A stretch of 64,000 nt of DNA, taken from the NCBI GenBank assembly GCA_025504975.1, contig JANUWI010000016.1, positions 248,001 to 312,000 of the forward strand, given 5' to 3'. This stretch comes from Plenodomus lindquistii. Lineage: Eukaryota > Ascomycota > Dothideomycetes > Pleosporales > Leptosphaeriaceae. Every line of letters starts with the position of its first letter. The stretch's first letter is position 1. The notes under the pieces are model-generated. The model was not told the DNA's origin, did no database searches, and was given only the letters and a program-made list of their open reading frames with translations. Positions 23,592-33,382 of the stretch are shown one piece after another. The translations under genes were made by a program, and so were the position numbers.

Positions 23592-25178
23592 ATGCGCTTC
23601 TTGAACCTCCCTCAGATTCGCTATCACGGACCATGGGTACAGATGCTTATAGCAGGTATTGGAGTTGGAGCATCAGCAGGTATCTACGTCGCGCTCAACC
23701 TCCTAGGCGCTGGAGGCGGCAAACCAGACTCGGCTCAAGTTGTTCAAGTCGTTAACGCGACACTCTGCGCCGTCTGGTTTTTCTCCTCGTCGTTCGGCGG
23801 TTCGATACTCAACAAACTTGGCCCGGGCCTCACCATGTGCATCGGTGTGCAAACCTACGCTGTCTACGTTGGATCCCTATGGTATTACGACGAGACTGGG
23901 AAGAAAGGCTATCCATTTGCAGCGGGGCCAATTATAGGAATTGGTGCCGGCATGGTGTTCATCACTGCAGGATATGTTGCAACCGGGTATCCGGAAGAGA
24001 GGGAAAAAGGCTCATATGCAACCATACTCATGAACATGCAAGCTCTAGGATCGGTAATCAGCGGTATCATACCAGTAATTATCAACCGGAAGTCCGACAC
24101 GGTTGCGGGTGTTCCTCGGTCGGTGTACATATCTTTCATCGTTATCATGATCGTTGGTGGCCTTATTTGTCTCCTACTACTACGACCTCAGAAGCTCACC
24201 AGAGATGACGGATCTATAGTAGCTGTTCATCCTCCAATAGGCGCATGGGAAGAGTTCAGAACGAATCTGCTGGTATTCACCGATCCGATCCTGCTCCTCA
24301 TGTTACCCGCGTTCCTACCCGCCGAAGGGTTCTTAGTCTACAGCGGTTCGGTCAATGGTAAGACTCGTCCAGTATCCCTCCGTCCCGCCACTGATCATCT
24401 TTCAGCATACAACAACAATCTTCGCACGCGCTCGCTGCTGTCCTTCATCGCTGTGCTGTTGCAGATACCTGCGGGCTGGGCATTACAAGCTATCCTGGAC
24501 AGTTCAAGATGGGGTCGACGCAAGCGCGGACTCATAGGCCTCACCTCTGTATGCGTACCTCTTGTCGCAGCTTGGGTCTGGGAAATGGTAGGTACTCCTG
24601 AGCACATGCTGTGGTGTATACTCACAGAGAAAAAGATACGTACCCGCAATTACGACCGAAACAATCCACCCACGACACCTACTGATTGGGATGACGCGGC
24701 ATTCGGTTGGGTTTTTGTGCTGTTCATGCTCAATTGGGTGTTCTCGGTACGCTCTCACTCACATTCCCATCCTTAACAATTACTAACAATCGTGAAGCAA
24801 TTGTGGCATCAAATTGTTTACTATTGGATCGGAGCCCTCACAAACTCCCCTCAGAAGCTCACGCACTATGTTGGCATCTTTCGTGGTGTGTTGGGTGCGG
24901 GCGAGGCCATTTGCTTTGGTCTCGACAGTATCAAGATTCCTTTCATAGCCGAAGCTGGCGGAATCCTCTTGTTCTACGTTATTGGCATCGCCTCTTTCTA
25001 CTACCTCGGCGTCTACCACATCAAAGATACCAATTACGACCATGCAGAGGAAGGTGCGGTAGTACCGAATCATATCTTGGAAAGTCGAGGCCTTATACCT
25101 GGACACCAAGCCAATGGCGCTACTGGAAATAAGGAGGGGGGTAGTGACAGGATAAACAGTAGCGCAGAGAAGGTTTAA
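23592..25178 (+). CDS. UNC93-like (DUF895) membrane transporter
   Basis: Polytopic membrane protein of the UNC93/DUF895 branch of the major facilitator superfamily; the fungal substrate is unknown. Proposed exons: 23592-24357, 24406-24587, 24636-24746 and 24798-25178, giving 479 aa. About 11-12 spans are visible: WVQMLIAGIGVGASAGIYVALNL (first span), ATLCAVWFFSSSFGGSIL, GIGAGMVFITAGYVATGY, VYISFIVIMIVGGLICLLLL and others. Family hallmarks are YPEEREKGSYATILMN, RTRNYDRNNPPTTPTDW and ALTNSPQKLTHYVGIFRGVLG. The first and second introns are each 48 bp and stop-free, so they hide inside a longer ORF. The second uses a weak AAAAAG acceptor and is inferred from the family-like junction WEM-IRTRNYDR; retention would add 16 residues. 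The last intron has a TACTAAC branch site. Confidence 0.85.
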
Positions 25179-25896
25179 TTCAAGGTTTGCAATATTCAGG
25201 CAGTTGCAATGATTTTTAACAGTGTTGACCGATAATCTTTGTTCTCATCTTCGCCTCCTGTCCTAGATGGAATATTGTGAACCACCTTCGCACGTCTCCA
25301 GTGCTGTCCTCGATTGGACGCTCTGCGAGTGTCGACATCCATGCAGGCCCACGACACGGCGGTCGATCACTACGGTCGATCACTACCATTGGCAATACCG
25401 GCAATTAACATCCTGGGAATCCTACAGGGTGCCTTACAGAACCCAGACAACGCATTCTCGAGAAGCCAATCTACTCTTCAATTGAATCAGATAATTGTGT
25501 CCAGGAACTACATTGATAGGTTTGGGCTCCGGATTCCAGTGTTCATGCCGATATGATAAGTTGTGAGGTTGGTAGGAGATTGAGTTGTAACTGTTGCTAT
25601 CTAGTAAGTGGGCCATTCACTGGGACTGAGAGATAAGGTCTCATTGATCGAGATCGACGGAATGTTGCCCGTTTGATTCGACTGGTAGGAGAGCCCAGCT
25701 GGAAGGGGAGCATGGCTAATAGGTTCAGACAACGCGGCTTATACACGGAGCACGACAGGGTGAACTGTGCATGTTAATGACTGCATGTGGACATGTTGAT
25801 TATTCCCTTTTCCGCACTACCTAGCCTAGGGACTCGGACGCGATGCTTGCTTCGCTAACGTATCAACGAGTCGTAGTCTGATCCGTCGTCGACGTC
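25179..25896. other. Convergent intergenic region
   Basis: 718 bp between the 3' ends of the UNC93-like gene (plus) and the phospholipase C gene (minus). It should hold both transcript ends. A near-direct repeat of GTCGATCACTAC occurs at about 25363-25385. No gene is supported. Confidence 0.4.
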
Positions 25897-27627
25897 CTAC
25901 ACGTCGACAAGTTCAAACCTGACAAGCAAAGTGCACTTCGTCTCGTGACCGCCCAAGTCCAACATGCGTATGAAACTCCACCCAGGGACAGTATACATGA
26001 GCCTGACCGCCGCAACAGCAAAAATAGGATTGCGTGAAAAACTATCGTCACTCTTGATGAGTAGACGCAGGAAAACCAGCTCATTGTCATCGTACTCCCA
26101 CTCCAAAATCTCCTTCCAGACAGGATCATTTGGAGGCGAATTGTCTTTGTGCATAAAGCTGGTCAGCTTGTGCGGTTTGTAACCAGCTGTCTTGCGCTTG
26201 GGCGGCAAGCTGTTCATGTCGTTTGCGTGTACGAGCGTGCAAGTCAAGTATGGCTTGATGTCCTCATTTTCACGATCTTTCGGTAGAGGTATGTCTGTGG
26301 CACCTGCGACGTGCAGGCGAAGTTTCCTTCGTCTACCGGTGCTGAGGTTTCCGCTGCCTCCAGCTCGAAGCGCAGCAGGTTTCAGAACATAGCCTCCGGA
26401 GCCGGCGAAGAGGGCCTCGTTGAGCTGGGAGCTTGCGCCAAAGGTTTGCCAGTTGAGTGCGCAGATCTGGGCGCCGATACCCCAGAAGGGCACGGGCTGG
26501 AGGTTCTTGGAAGAGATACGAGTGCCTTTTGGATACACACGCATCAGGTGGTGTGCATTGTGTTGAGCAATCTTGGCGCTGTGCGCGGGTAGGAACGCTC
26601 TCAGTCCAGACTCCGAAACATTGATGAGTTGATGGTGAGGCGCGTTTTCAAGATCAGCTTCGAACCAAGAGTTGTTGACCGGCTTGACAGATTGCGCGTA
26701 CACTCCTAGTTCTGCTAACTCTGGTATAATCAGGCCAGCGTTAGTAGCCTTCTTCTTCTGAGCATATTCTTGACGAGCTTTCTTGTCCACTTCCTCCTCA
26801 TCTGAGCTCGAGTCACTATCGCTACTGTCCTGCTCGTTTGGCAAGTGATACTCAACAATAACCGCGACCTTATTCCCCAGCTCGGCTAGGGTAACGTGTG
26901 TGTGCTGGCTATGATCTTGTTGTTCCTGTGTACCTTTGTCGCGAACTGCCTTGCTGAGTAGCCGGTGCCCCCAAACCTCCTGCATGATCTGCGCGAGTCG
27001 AAGTTGACCATGTGCACTACAGTGGTTTTCAAGCGAGATCATGATGGGCGCGGCATTTTTTGCGTCGGCCGCTTCTTGATCAATAACGTCCCGAATCGTT
27101 TCACAGACTTCGCGAAATGGAATGTTTGACGTGAGCGTCCATCCGTGGGTAACCTTGGGCTCATCCTCGTTATCGTCGTTGTCCCAAGCATCGATCTCCA
27201 CGCAGCGAGACCCGGTATGTAGCGCAATCTCATAGGCAGAAGCATGGGACGAGCCATACAGCTGATGCGCCATGAGGTACGTATTGTGAGATGAGCTGAT
27301 GAAATATTCTGGCAGAGGGTGATTCCTATCGATGACCTCAGGCGGAACGTGGATGTGGGACCTGGAAACCAACTCCCGCAGGGCTGTCGTTGGCTGGTCG
27401 CTGTCCACACCAGCTTCTGCTTCACTTAGAACCTTCTCTTCAACAAGAAAGCGCCTCAATGCCTGGCTGACGCGCAACTCATCCTTGGTGATGTGCGACT
27501 GTTGCGCCGCATGACCACCACCGGCTACTGTTCCTGCATCAATTGCCTCGCCCTTATCTTCATCATCGATCTTTGACTTTTTGCCGAATGGGTTCAGTTT
27601 CGCAATACCTGACACGAGTTCGGCCAT
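25897..27627 (-). CDS. Phosphoinositide-specific phospholipase C
   Basis: Calcium-dependent enzyme splitting PI(4,5)P2 into diacylglycerol and inositol trisphosphate at membranes. Single exon; starting at the ATG at 27627 (MAELVSG) it has 576 aa. The upstream in-frame ATG at 27663 would add 12 unlike residues. The X box has the catalytic pair His114 (FISSSHNTYL) and His161 (THGWTLTS), with calcium ligands Glu144/Asp146 (CVEIDAWD) and Glu200 (ISLENHCS). The X-Y linker (about 264-292) is acidic (SSDSDSSSDEEEVDKK). The Y box spans about 305-420 and a C2 domain follows about residues 450-576. EF hands are not evident; only about 90 residues precede the X box. It is therefore a short PLC, smaller than yeast Plc1. 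Confidence 0.93.
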   Translation of the reverse strand: MAELVSGIAKLNPFGKKSKIDDEDKGEAIDAGTVAGGGHAAQQSHITKDELRVSQALRRFLVEEKVLSEAEAGVDSDQPTTALRELVSRSHIHVPPEVIDRNHPLPEYFISSSHNTYLMAHQLYGSSHASAYEIALHTGSRCVEIDAWDNDDNEDEPKVTHGWTLTSNIPFREVCETIRDVIDQEAADAKNAAPIMISLENHCSAHGQLRLAQIMQEVWGHRLLSKAVRDKGTQEQQDHSQHTHVTLAELGNKVAVIVEYHLPNEQDSSDSDSSSDEEEVDKKARQEYAQKKKATNAGLIIPELAELGVYAQSVKPVNNSWFEADLENAPHHQLINVSESGLRAFLPAHSAKIAQHNAHHLMRVYPKGTRISSKNLQPVPFWGIGAQICALNWQTFGASSQLNEALFAGSGGYVLKPAALRAGGSGNLSTGRRRKLRLHVAGATDIPLPKDRENEDIKPYLTCTLVHANDMNSLPPKRKTAGYKPHKLTSFMHKDNSPPNDPVWKEILEWEYDDNELVFLRLLIKSDDSFSRNPIFAVAAVRLMYTVPGWSFIRMLDLGGHETKCTLLVRFELVDV

Positions 27628-28247
27628 GTTTGCGTCACAAGTGAACGTACGATGGTGTATCACCGTGTGTATATGAGATGAGGTGTGTTATGAAAGGCTG
27701 GAACTCAGCTGGTGGGGTAAGCTTGGCTGCCTGAGCCGGTTAGAACGAAGAAGCGTCAACAAAAGCAAGGCTAGGCCTCTCAATGCGTGAGCAGGTACAT
27801 CCTACACGAGCGGATTTGGCGAACCGTGCAGTCAGGTCGTACAACGAGGTTGCAATTCACTGCGTCAACATAGCCGAGGCGCTAAGCTAGAAGTGGAATC
27901 ATGTCTTCTCATTCAATTACCCGTGGATGGCACTGGCACTTACTCATTACGTGAATTGAGACCTTGCGAAGGACCCCGTAATTACCGAGTCCCTACACCT
28001 CAGGGGGAACGGACCAGCCTTTTGTTGTTGAAGTAGATCTGGCTACTCTACGAATGAATTCAATACATACGCTCTAGAGCTCCTTCAAATTGACACTAAA
28101 TCCTCAGTGCTCAAGTCAGGCCGTGGAAGAGTATTGAGCTCTCTACTTTCGACATGGATTGACGAACATGTCCACATTGTCTCCAAAACCACACTGCATT
28201 GCAGTAATACGACCCACCAAGTCGCTTCCTGCCAAACTCCTACCCCC
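27628..28247. other. Intergenic region
   Basis: 620 bp between the stop of the cyclase-family gene and the start of PLC, both minus strand. It holds the PLC promoter and no supported gene. Confidence 0.45.
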
Positions 28248-29499
28248 TCAAAATATCGCAATAGCCCCCGGCGGACTTCCAATCCCCCCCTTAACATGCA
28301 ACGGCGCACTCGTCATGAAAAACGTATACCGCTTCATCTCCCTACACTTCGCACTCAACTTCTCCAGATCCCACATCTCGCCAATCGCAGTACCCCAGTG
28401 CACAAGCAACCACTCATGCAAACACCATCCATCCGTGAACTTTGGCGGCCAGGCCTCGAGCGCCACTGTGTCGCCAACTACAGCTGCGAAATGTTGATCG
28501 TAGAGCCAGCGGATGGTCTTCTCGCAGGCCTGGAGACCAATGGCTACGCTGTTGTCGCGCGTGCCGGATTTGCGATCTGCTTCGTTTGCGCCGCTGTGGT
28601 TGTCAGCTTCTCCTTTTTCTTCTTCTCTGCTTCCATTGGGTGGGTAATGATAGGGAGACTTACTTATGCCACCTAACATACCCACTCCGTATCATGAGTA
28701 TATCGCCCTGTCGTACGCTTGTCCCCTGCCACTTGAGCGTCTCTTGGATTTCATCTACGGGGATCTCATGTCTGGATACAGGACTAGGCGGTGCCTTGCC
28801 ATGTTTCTGCTCGTACCAAGCTACCCAGTCGCACAAGACGCCACGACCAACGATCCCTCCGCGCTCACACCAGTTGTGCGTGCCGTTTGTATCGGTGGTA
28901 CGCGCTTGTTCGTGGGTCAGGCCGTTGTAGTATGTGCTGCTGGCCTGGTGGGCAAAGTGCTTTAGCGAATCCCATTGGGACCCTGCTTGCGTGTCTTTTA
29001 CCGAATTAGTACTTGTGTGCAATGGTGATGGTAAGATATGGGGTGGGAAGAACTGACTGATATACACCTCATCATCCATGGCCACGAAATCCGAAAAATC
29101 CGAAAAGTTGATCTTCTTCTGGCTGAACTCTTTCCTGTTGAAGCCTGGAAATTGTACATTGTTTAGTTCCCAGTCGAGTTGGATGTGTTCGCCCGTGCTG
29201 ATCTCGCGGGATGCGGCTTGCACGACTGAGGGCGTGAGGAGATTAATCGCTGGGGGAAGGGAACGTCAGTCAGGTTCTTGTCTCCAAAAGCAGTCAGTCC
29301 TGTCTGGGTACATACTTCCAACCTCATCCTTCTTCCCATCTCTATCAAAGAACCCCCAGATATTCCCCTGCGGCATACCATCCACCTTTGGCAAATCGTC
29401 AAAAGCAGGGAACTGATACTCATTGCCCGCAGCGCCTCCCAGCACCTCCTGCGCCACAGATGCAAGTCGGTCTTGAGCAACTTTTAGTACATTCGTCAT
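28248..29499 (-). CDS. Cyclase/kynurenine-formamidase-fold protein
   Basis: Member of the putative cyclase family (PF04199-like metal-dependent hydrolases); the fungal members are uncharacterised. Three exons on the minus strand: 29316-29499, 28664-29249 and 28248-28593, giving 371 aa. The N-terminus reads FPAFDDLPKVDGMPQGNIWG. The core contains QWDSLKHFAHQASSTYYNG, HNWCERGGIVGRGVLCDW and QGDILMIRSGYVRWH. The C-terminal half has HFAAVVGDTVALEAWPP, LHEWLLVHWGTAIGEMWDLE and FFMTSAPLHVKGGIGSPPGA, all family blocks. Intron 2 joins RWH to NGANEAD. The final exon includes the conserved aromatic and Trp positions. The classical HxGTHxD metal site is not obvious, as in many fungal members, so the reaction is unknown. 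Confidence 0.87.
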
Positions 29500-30305
29500 T
29501 GTAAATGTCAATTATTGCAAGACGGTTTCGTGCAAATTGTGTCACCCAAAGAGACTTCAGTAGCCCTTATACCCGTCTAATTTCCCCGCTCTCTAAATCT
29601 CTTGGGCCCGACCCCGCAATGAGGATCCCCATCTCGGTCCACAGGGCGGACCTATTCCACGTAGGCCTACATGACGTTTCGAGCCGCTCTTTAGCTCTCC
29701 AGGGTGGTCTTAGGAGGGGGGTTAGCAGGACGGGACCGGCTTCCGACGAAGAGGAGGTGTCGGCTAGCGCCAAATAGGGTAAGCCGGCCGTCCAACATCC
29801 TCGTACCACTTGTAGAAGTGTGACTATTATTGCACGTTGAACGAAGAAAAATTCAGGGCTTGGTTGATAGAAGTCAATTGAGGTTGGAATCATGGCCTGA
29901 GTGTATGATGCCAGACAGTTACATATTATTGCTGAAACCATCAGGGAGTACACATATGGCCATAGAATCTGATTGAAAACGCATTTTTTTGATCTGCTGA
30001 TCAAACGTCACTACACACGAAAGAAACGTCATCCATTGAAAGAGTAATGAATTAGCTATTATTACGTACGGCATGCATACCATTTTCGCAGTGGGACGCT
30101 ACAGTCCATCCTGCCATCGTATTCTCCTCATTAAGAGTCGCAGTAACAAAGTGGAATTCAAAGCAAGCCGTTTACTCATGTGCTGTGCGCCGTAGCGCAA
30201 TCGTGGTATCATCCATGATCAAAACGTAAAGGGCCGTAGTCATGACCTGCCAACCGCAAAGTATCAAGTTCACACCATCCACAACCGGGTATCACATTCG
30301 CAAAC
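29500..30305. other. Intergenic region with a GC-rich block
   Basis: 806 bp between two minus-strand genes. Positions about 29560-29790 are strikingly GC-rich and purine/pyrimidine-patchy compared with the AT-rich DNA on both sides (29800-30300). The block has no clear coding capacity or terminal repeats. Confidence 0.4.
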
Positions 30306-33300
30306 TTAGACGCGACCCTGGAACACTGGGTTCTGGTCCCCGAAGGTGGTATTGTAACCCTCGGTTCCGGGCGCAGCACCGGTGGTGGAGGCGCCTGTAG
30401 TGTTACCGAGTCCAGAGGTACCAGTGTGGCCAGTAAGACCGCTTCCGCTGGTCAATCCTGATGAGCCACCAGTCAGACCTTGACTGCTAGTGAGACCCTG
30501 TCCGCCGGTGAGACCAGATGATCCGCCAGTGAGGCCCTGACCACTGGTGAGGCCTGAGCCGTGCTGAGAAGTGCCGGTGGTGTTGTTAAAGGCGTTGTCA
30601 ACCTGAGTGCCGAAACCCTGGCCAGTCTGGCCGTGGGAACCAGTGACACCAGAGCCAGTCGACTGACCGTAGCCGCTGGTACCATCGTACTGGTTGGCGG
30701 ATGTGTTCAAGCCATGGGACGCACCAAGGCCTTGTTGTCCACCAACAGCACCGGTAGGACCGCCGTATCCACCCTGGCGGCCGTGAGGCTTGCGGGTGAC
30801 CTTGCCAACCGAGGGAAGGCTGGAAGTCTCCTTGGCTGAACCGATGGAGAATATGGGGCTCTCCCACTTGTCACCCTTCTCAGCGAGTTCCTTGTACTCA
30901 GTGGCCTTGGTGGAGATGCCACCTGGCAAGGAAATGTTCTTGAAGATGGAGTCGTGTTGGGTAACGGCGACGTTGACCTTGGTGTCCTCAGTCTTGGCCT
31001 TAGCCTTCTCAGCCTTCTGTTTGCCTTGCATAACGCGATTCTGAATTGCAGAGGCATAGCGCTGGTACATGTTCTGGAGGTGCTCAGGGTCGGGGTTGCG
31101 CTTAGCCTCAGCCTCAGCACGGTCAGCCTCAACCTTGATGTCGTACAAGATACCGTCAAGCTGGTTGGCAGAATCCTTGATCTGCTTCTCGAGGACCTTC
31201 TGGATAACAGGGCGCATAACCTTTAGAAGGAGGGGCTTGAACATGTTGAAGAGCAGCTTGTGGTTGCTCTTCTTCATCTTGATCTGCAGGTTCGCAATAT
31301 CGGACTCGACCTTGGTCACCTTGAAGAAATGAGTCTGGGCGTGATTCTCGCGAGCCTTATCAGCAGTCTCCATCTCAACCTTGAAGCTGAAGCCGGATCC
31401 GCCCATGAAGACATCCATGACACCCTTGTCAGTGATGGATGGGAAGCCCTGCTTGCGCTTGACGTAGTAAGAGACATCCCTCAAATCCATCTGGACGCCA
31501 GAGACTGAGAGCATGACCTTATTCTTGTTCTTGCTCGAGACTGTCTTGCGTCCCCAGCGCCAGTAGTTGTCTGAACCAAACTCGAGCGAGTTGGGGGCAA
31601 GGTTGTCACCCTCAATGACGAGGTTCTCAACAACAGCGTCGATCATGGGGTCGCTGTACTCAATACGCGGGATGGGCACGTAGCGGACATGCTCGAAGAT
31701 GCCAGGGAGGATGACATCAGTCAAGTCCTTGACGAGGTGAGGCTTGAAGACAGTCTTGCCATTCTCGTCCTGACCAAGATCGAGGAACAGCTTGTTGACA
31801 GAATCCGCAAACTGCCTGTTCTGCGGGTCGGCATCAAACTGCTCGCCGATGTATTTGAACTCATCGGCAATGCGGTCGGTGTGGCCGCGGTAACGTCCAC
31901 GGAGGAGGTTGTGACCTTGATCATAGATCTGGTTCCACTCTTCGGTGCTGCGGTCTTCGAGAATGTATCCCTGCTGCTGGAGGACCTTGTGAATATACGC
32001 ATTGATGCGCTTGAACCAGTTCTTGAGTTCAGGGTCCTGATCAGCGTCTTTGTAAACTTGGTCGATCGACTCGATAAGGTCGTCGGACGAGGTGTTGTTT
32101 GCAAAACGCTCGAGGAGGGTCTTCATATTTGTCAGCCAATGCTTGTTTTTAGAAGTGAAGCCTGTTTTACGCACCTTGAGATCAGCCTCAGCAGTTTGCA
32201 GAGCGTCGTCCTGATGCGCACCTTGCACAGTCCCGGTGGTCTGTTGTCCCAGGTTCTTGCCGTGTCCGGCGTACTGCTCTGCGAGGCGAAGGAGTGTCTC
32301 GATCGCGCGCTGGTAGTCCTGGTGGCCCTGAATCTCTACAACCATCTTCTTAAGACGCCAGATGGTTTGTTCACGACGCTCCTCAGGCATCTTGGTCTTG
32401 ACGTAGTTGTTCAACTGATCGCGACGGGCACGAGCCTTGTCCTTGTCCTCTTCAGGGACATTTTCGTCGACCCTTTGCTTTGCGGTCTCAAGAGCAGACC
32501 GAGCGTCAAGACCGGTAGATTGGCCAGTCTGTCCGCCCTGAGCACCACGCTGAGCGGTATCGCGTGGGTCGCGCGAACCGTCTGGGTTGGCGGTCTGGTT
32601 GACATCGCCTGCGATTTGCTTTGCCTCCTGCTTGCCGAAAGGCATCTTTGACTGGGCCTGGTTGCGGAGGTTGTCCCTGGACAGATCTGGGGTGTCGTGC
32701 CATGTGTTGTCCTCGGCGGGCTCGTCGAGACGGTTGAGACGCTCTTCTGATGGCTTGACCTTGTTGGCAGTGTTTTGCGCGGCATCGCCAGCAATATCCC
32801 TGAGTAGAACAGAGGCGTCTGAAAGAAGCTTCCTGAACTGGCCGTTGGAGATCAGCAGCGTGCCAAGAGTGCGCAGGCCGTCGAGAGCTTCGTTGCCATG
32901 TTGCCTAGCAGTGTCCTTATCAACTGGGGCGTTTGGCAAGTTGGCGTTAGCACCGGTGATCTGCTCTGCTTGCCAGATGAAATCTTGGAGGAGGTTGCCA
33001 TCGTTCTTGGTGAGCAGCAGGATCTTGGCCTGTTCAATAACAGCCTTCAAGTCGTTGGTGAGCTTCTGTCCCTCGCTTGAGAGCTTCTTTGACGGTGTGT
33101 TGAGCGCCTTTGACGCCAACGCTGAGTTGAGCGCGATGTCAATTTGCTTGTTGGACGGGACCTTGCCATTGGCGAATGCTGCAGTCGCAGGTCAGCATGT
33201 GTTTACACCACGGGGCGATCACACAATGACGTGTGCACTTACCTTGGAAGATGCCATAGAGTTGGAGCTTGTTGTTGACGTCCTTCTCCTTGACCTTCAG

Positions 33301-33382
33301 GTCCACCGGTCCTGTGAATTCTCAGTATCCCGCATGAATGAGGCAATCAGCAACACGTACGGTTGACCGCTTTCGAAGTCAT
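30306..33382 (-). CDS. HAM1-like protein (DUF5923/DUF4449)
   Basis: Large fungal protein of the HAM1-like family, whose core is thought to resemble lipid-binding TULIP/BPI folds; the function is unclear. Three exons on the minus strand: 33361-33382, 33243-33311 and 30306-33178, giving 987 aa. The ATG at 33382 gives MTSKAVNRPVDLKVKEKDVN; the large ORF itself has no proper ATG at its head. The middle is charged and helical (RARRDQLNNYVKTKMPEERR). The beta-rich core includes VRYVPIPRIEYSDPMIDAVV, NYWRWGRKTV and VQMDLRDVSYYVKRKQGFPS. The last 90 or so residues are low-complexity Gly/Ser/Thr with repeated GLTGGSSGLTGGQGLTSSQG units. There is no signal peptide. Confidence 0.87.
30410..30560 (-). 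repeat. Coding GLT(G/S) repeat tract
   Basis: Imperfect repeats of about 21-30 nt within the 3' end of the HAM1-like gene encode GLTGG, GLTSS and GLTSG units. Such tracts are prone to length change between strains. Confidence 0.75.

Noticed and set aside
28248..29499. Reading the three ORFs of the cyclase-family gene as separate genes
   Set aside because: They join in frame through good splice sites into one 371-aa protein covering the whole family length.
31689..32651. 320-codon ORF on the plus strand
   Set aside because: Lies wholly antisense to the HAM1-like gene; Leu/Val-rich composition is what the reverse of a charged helical coding sequence gives.
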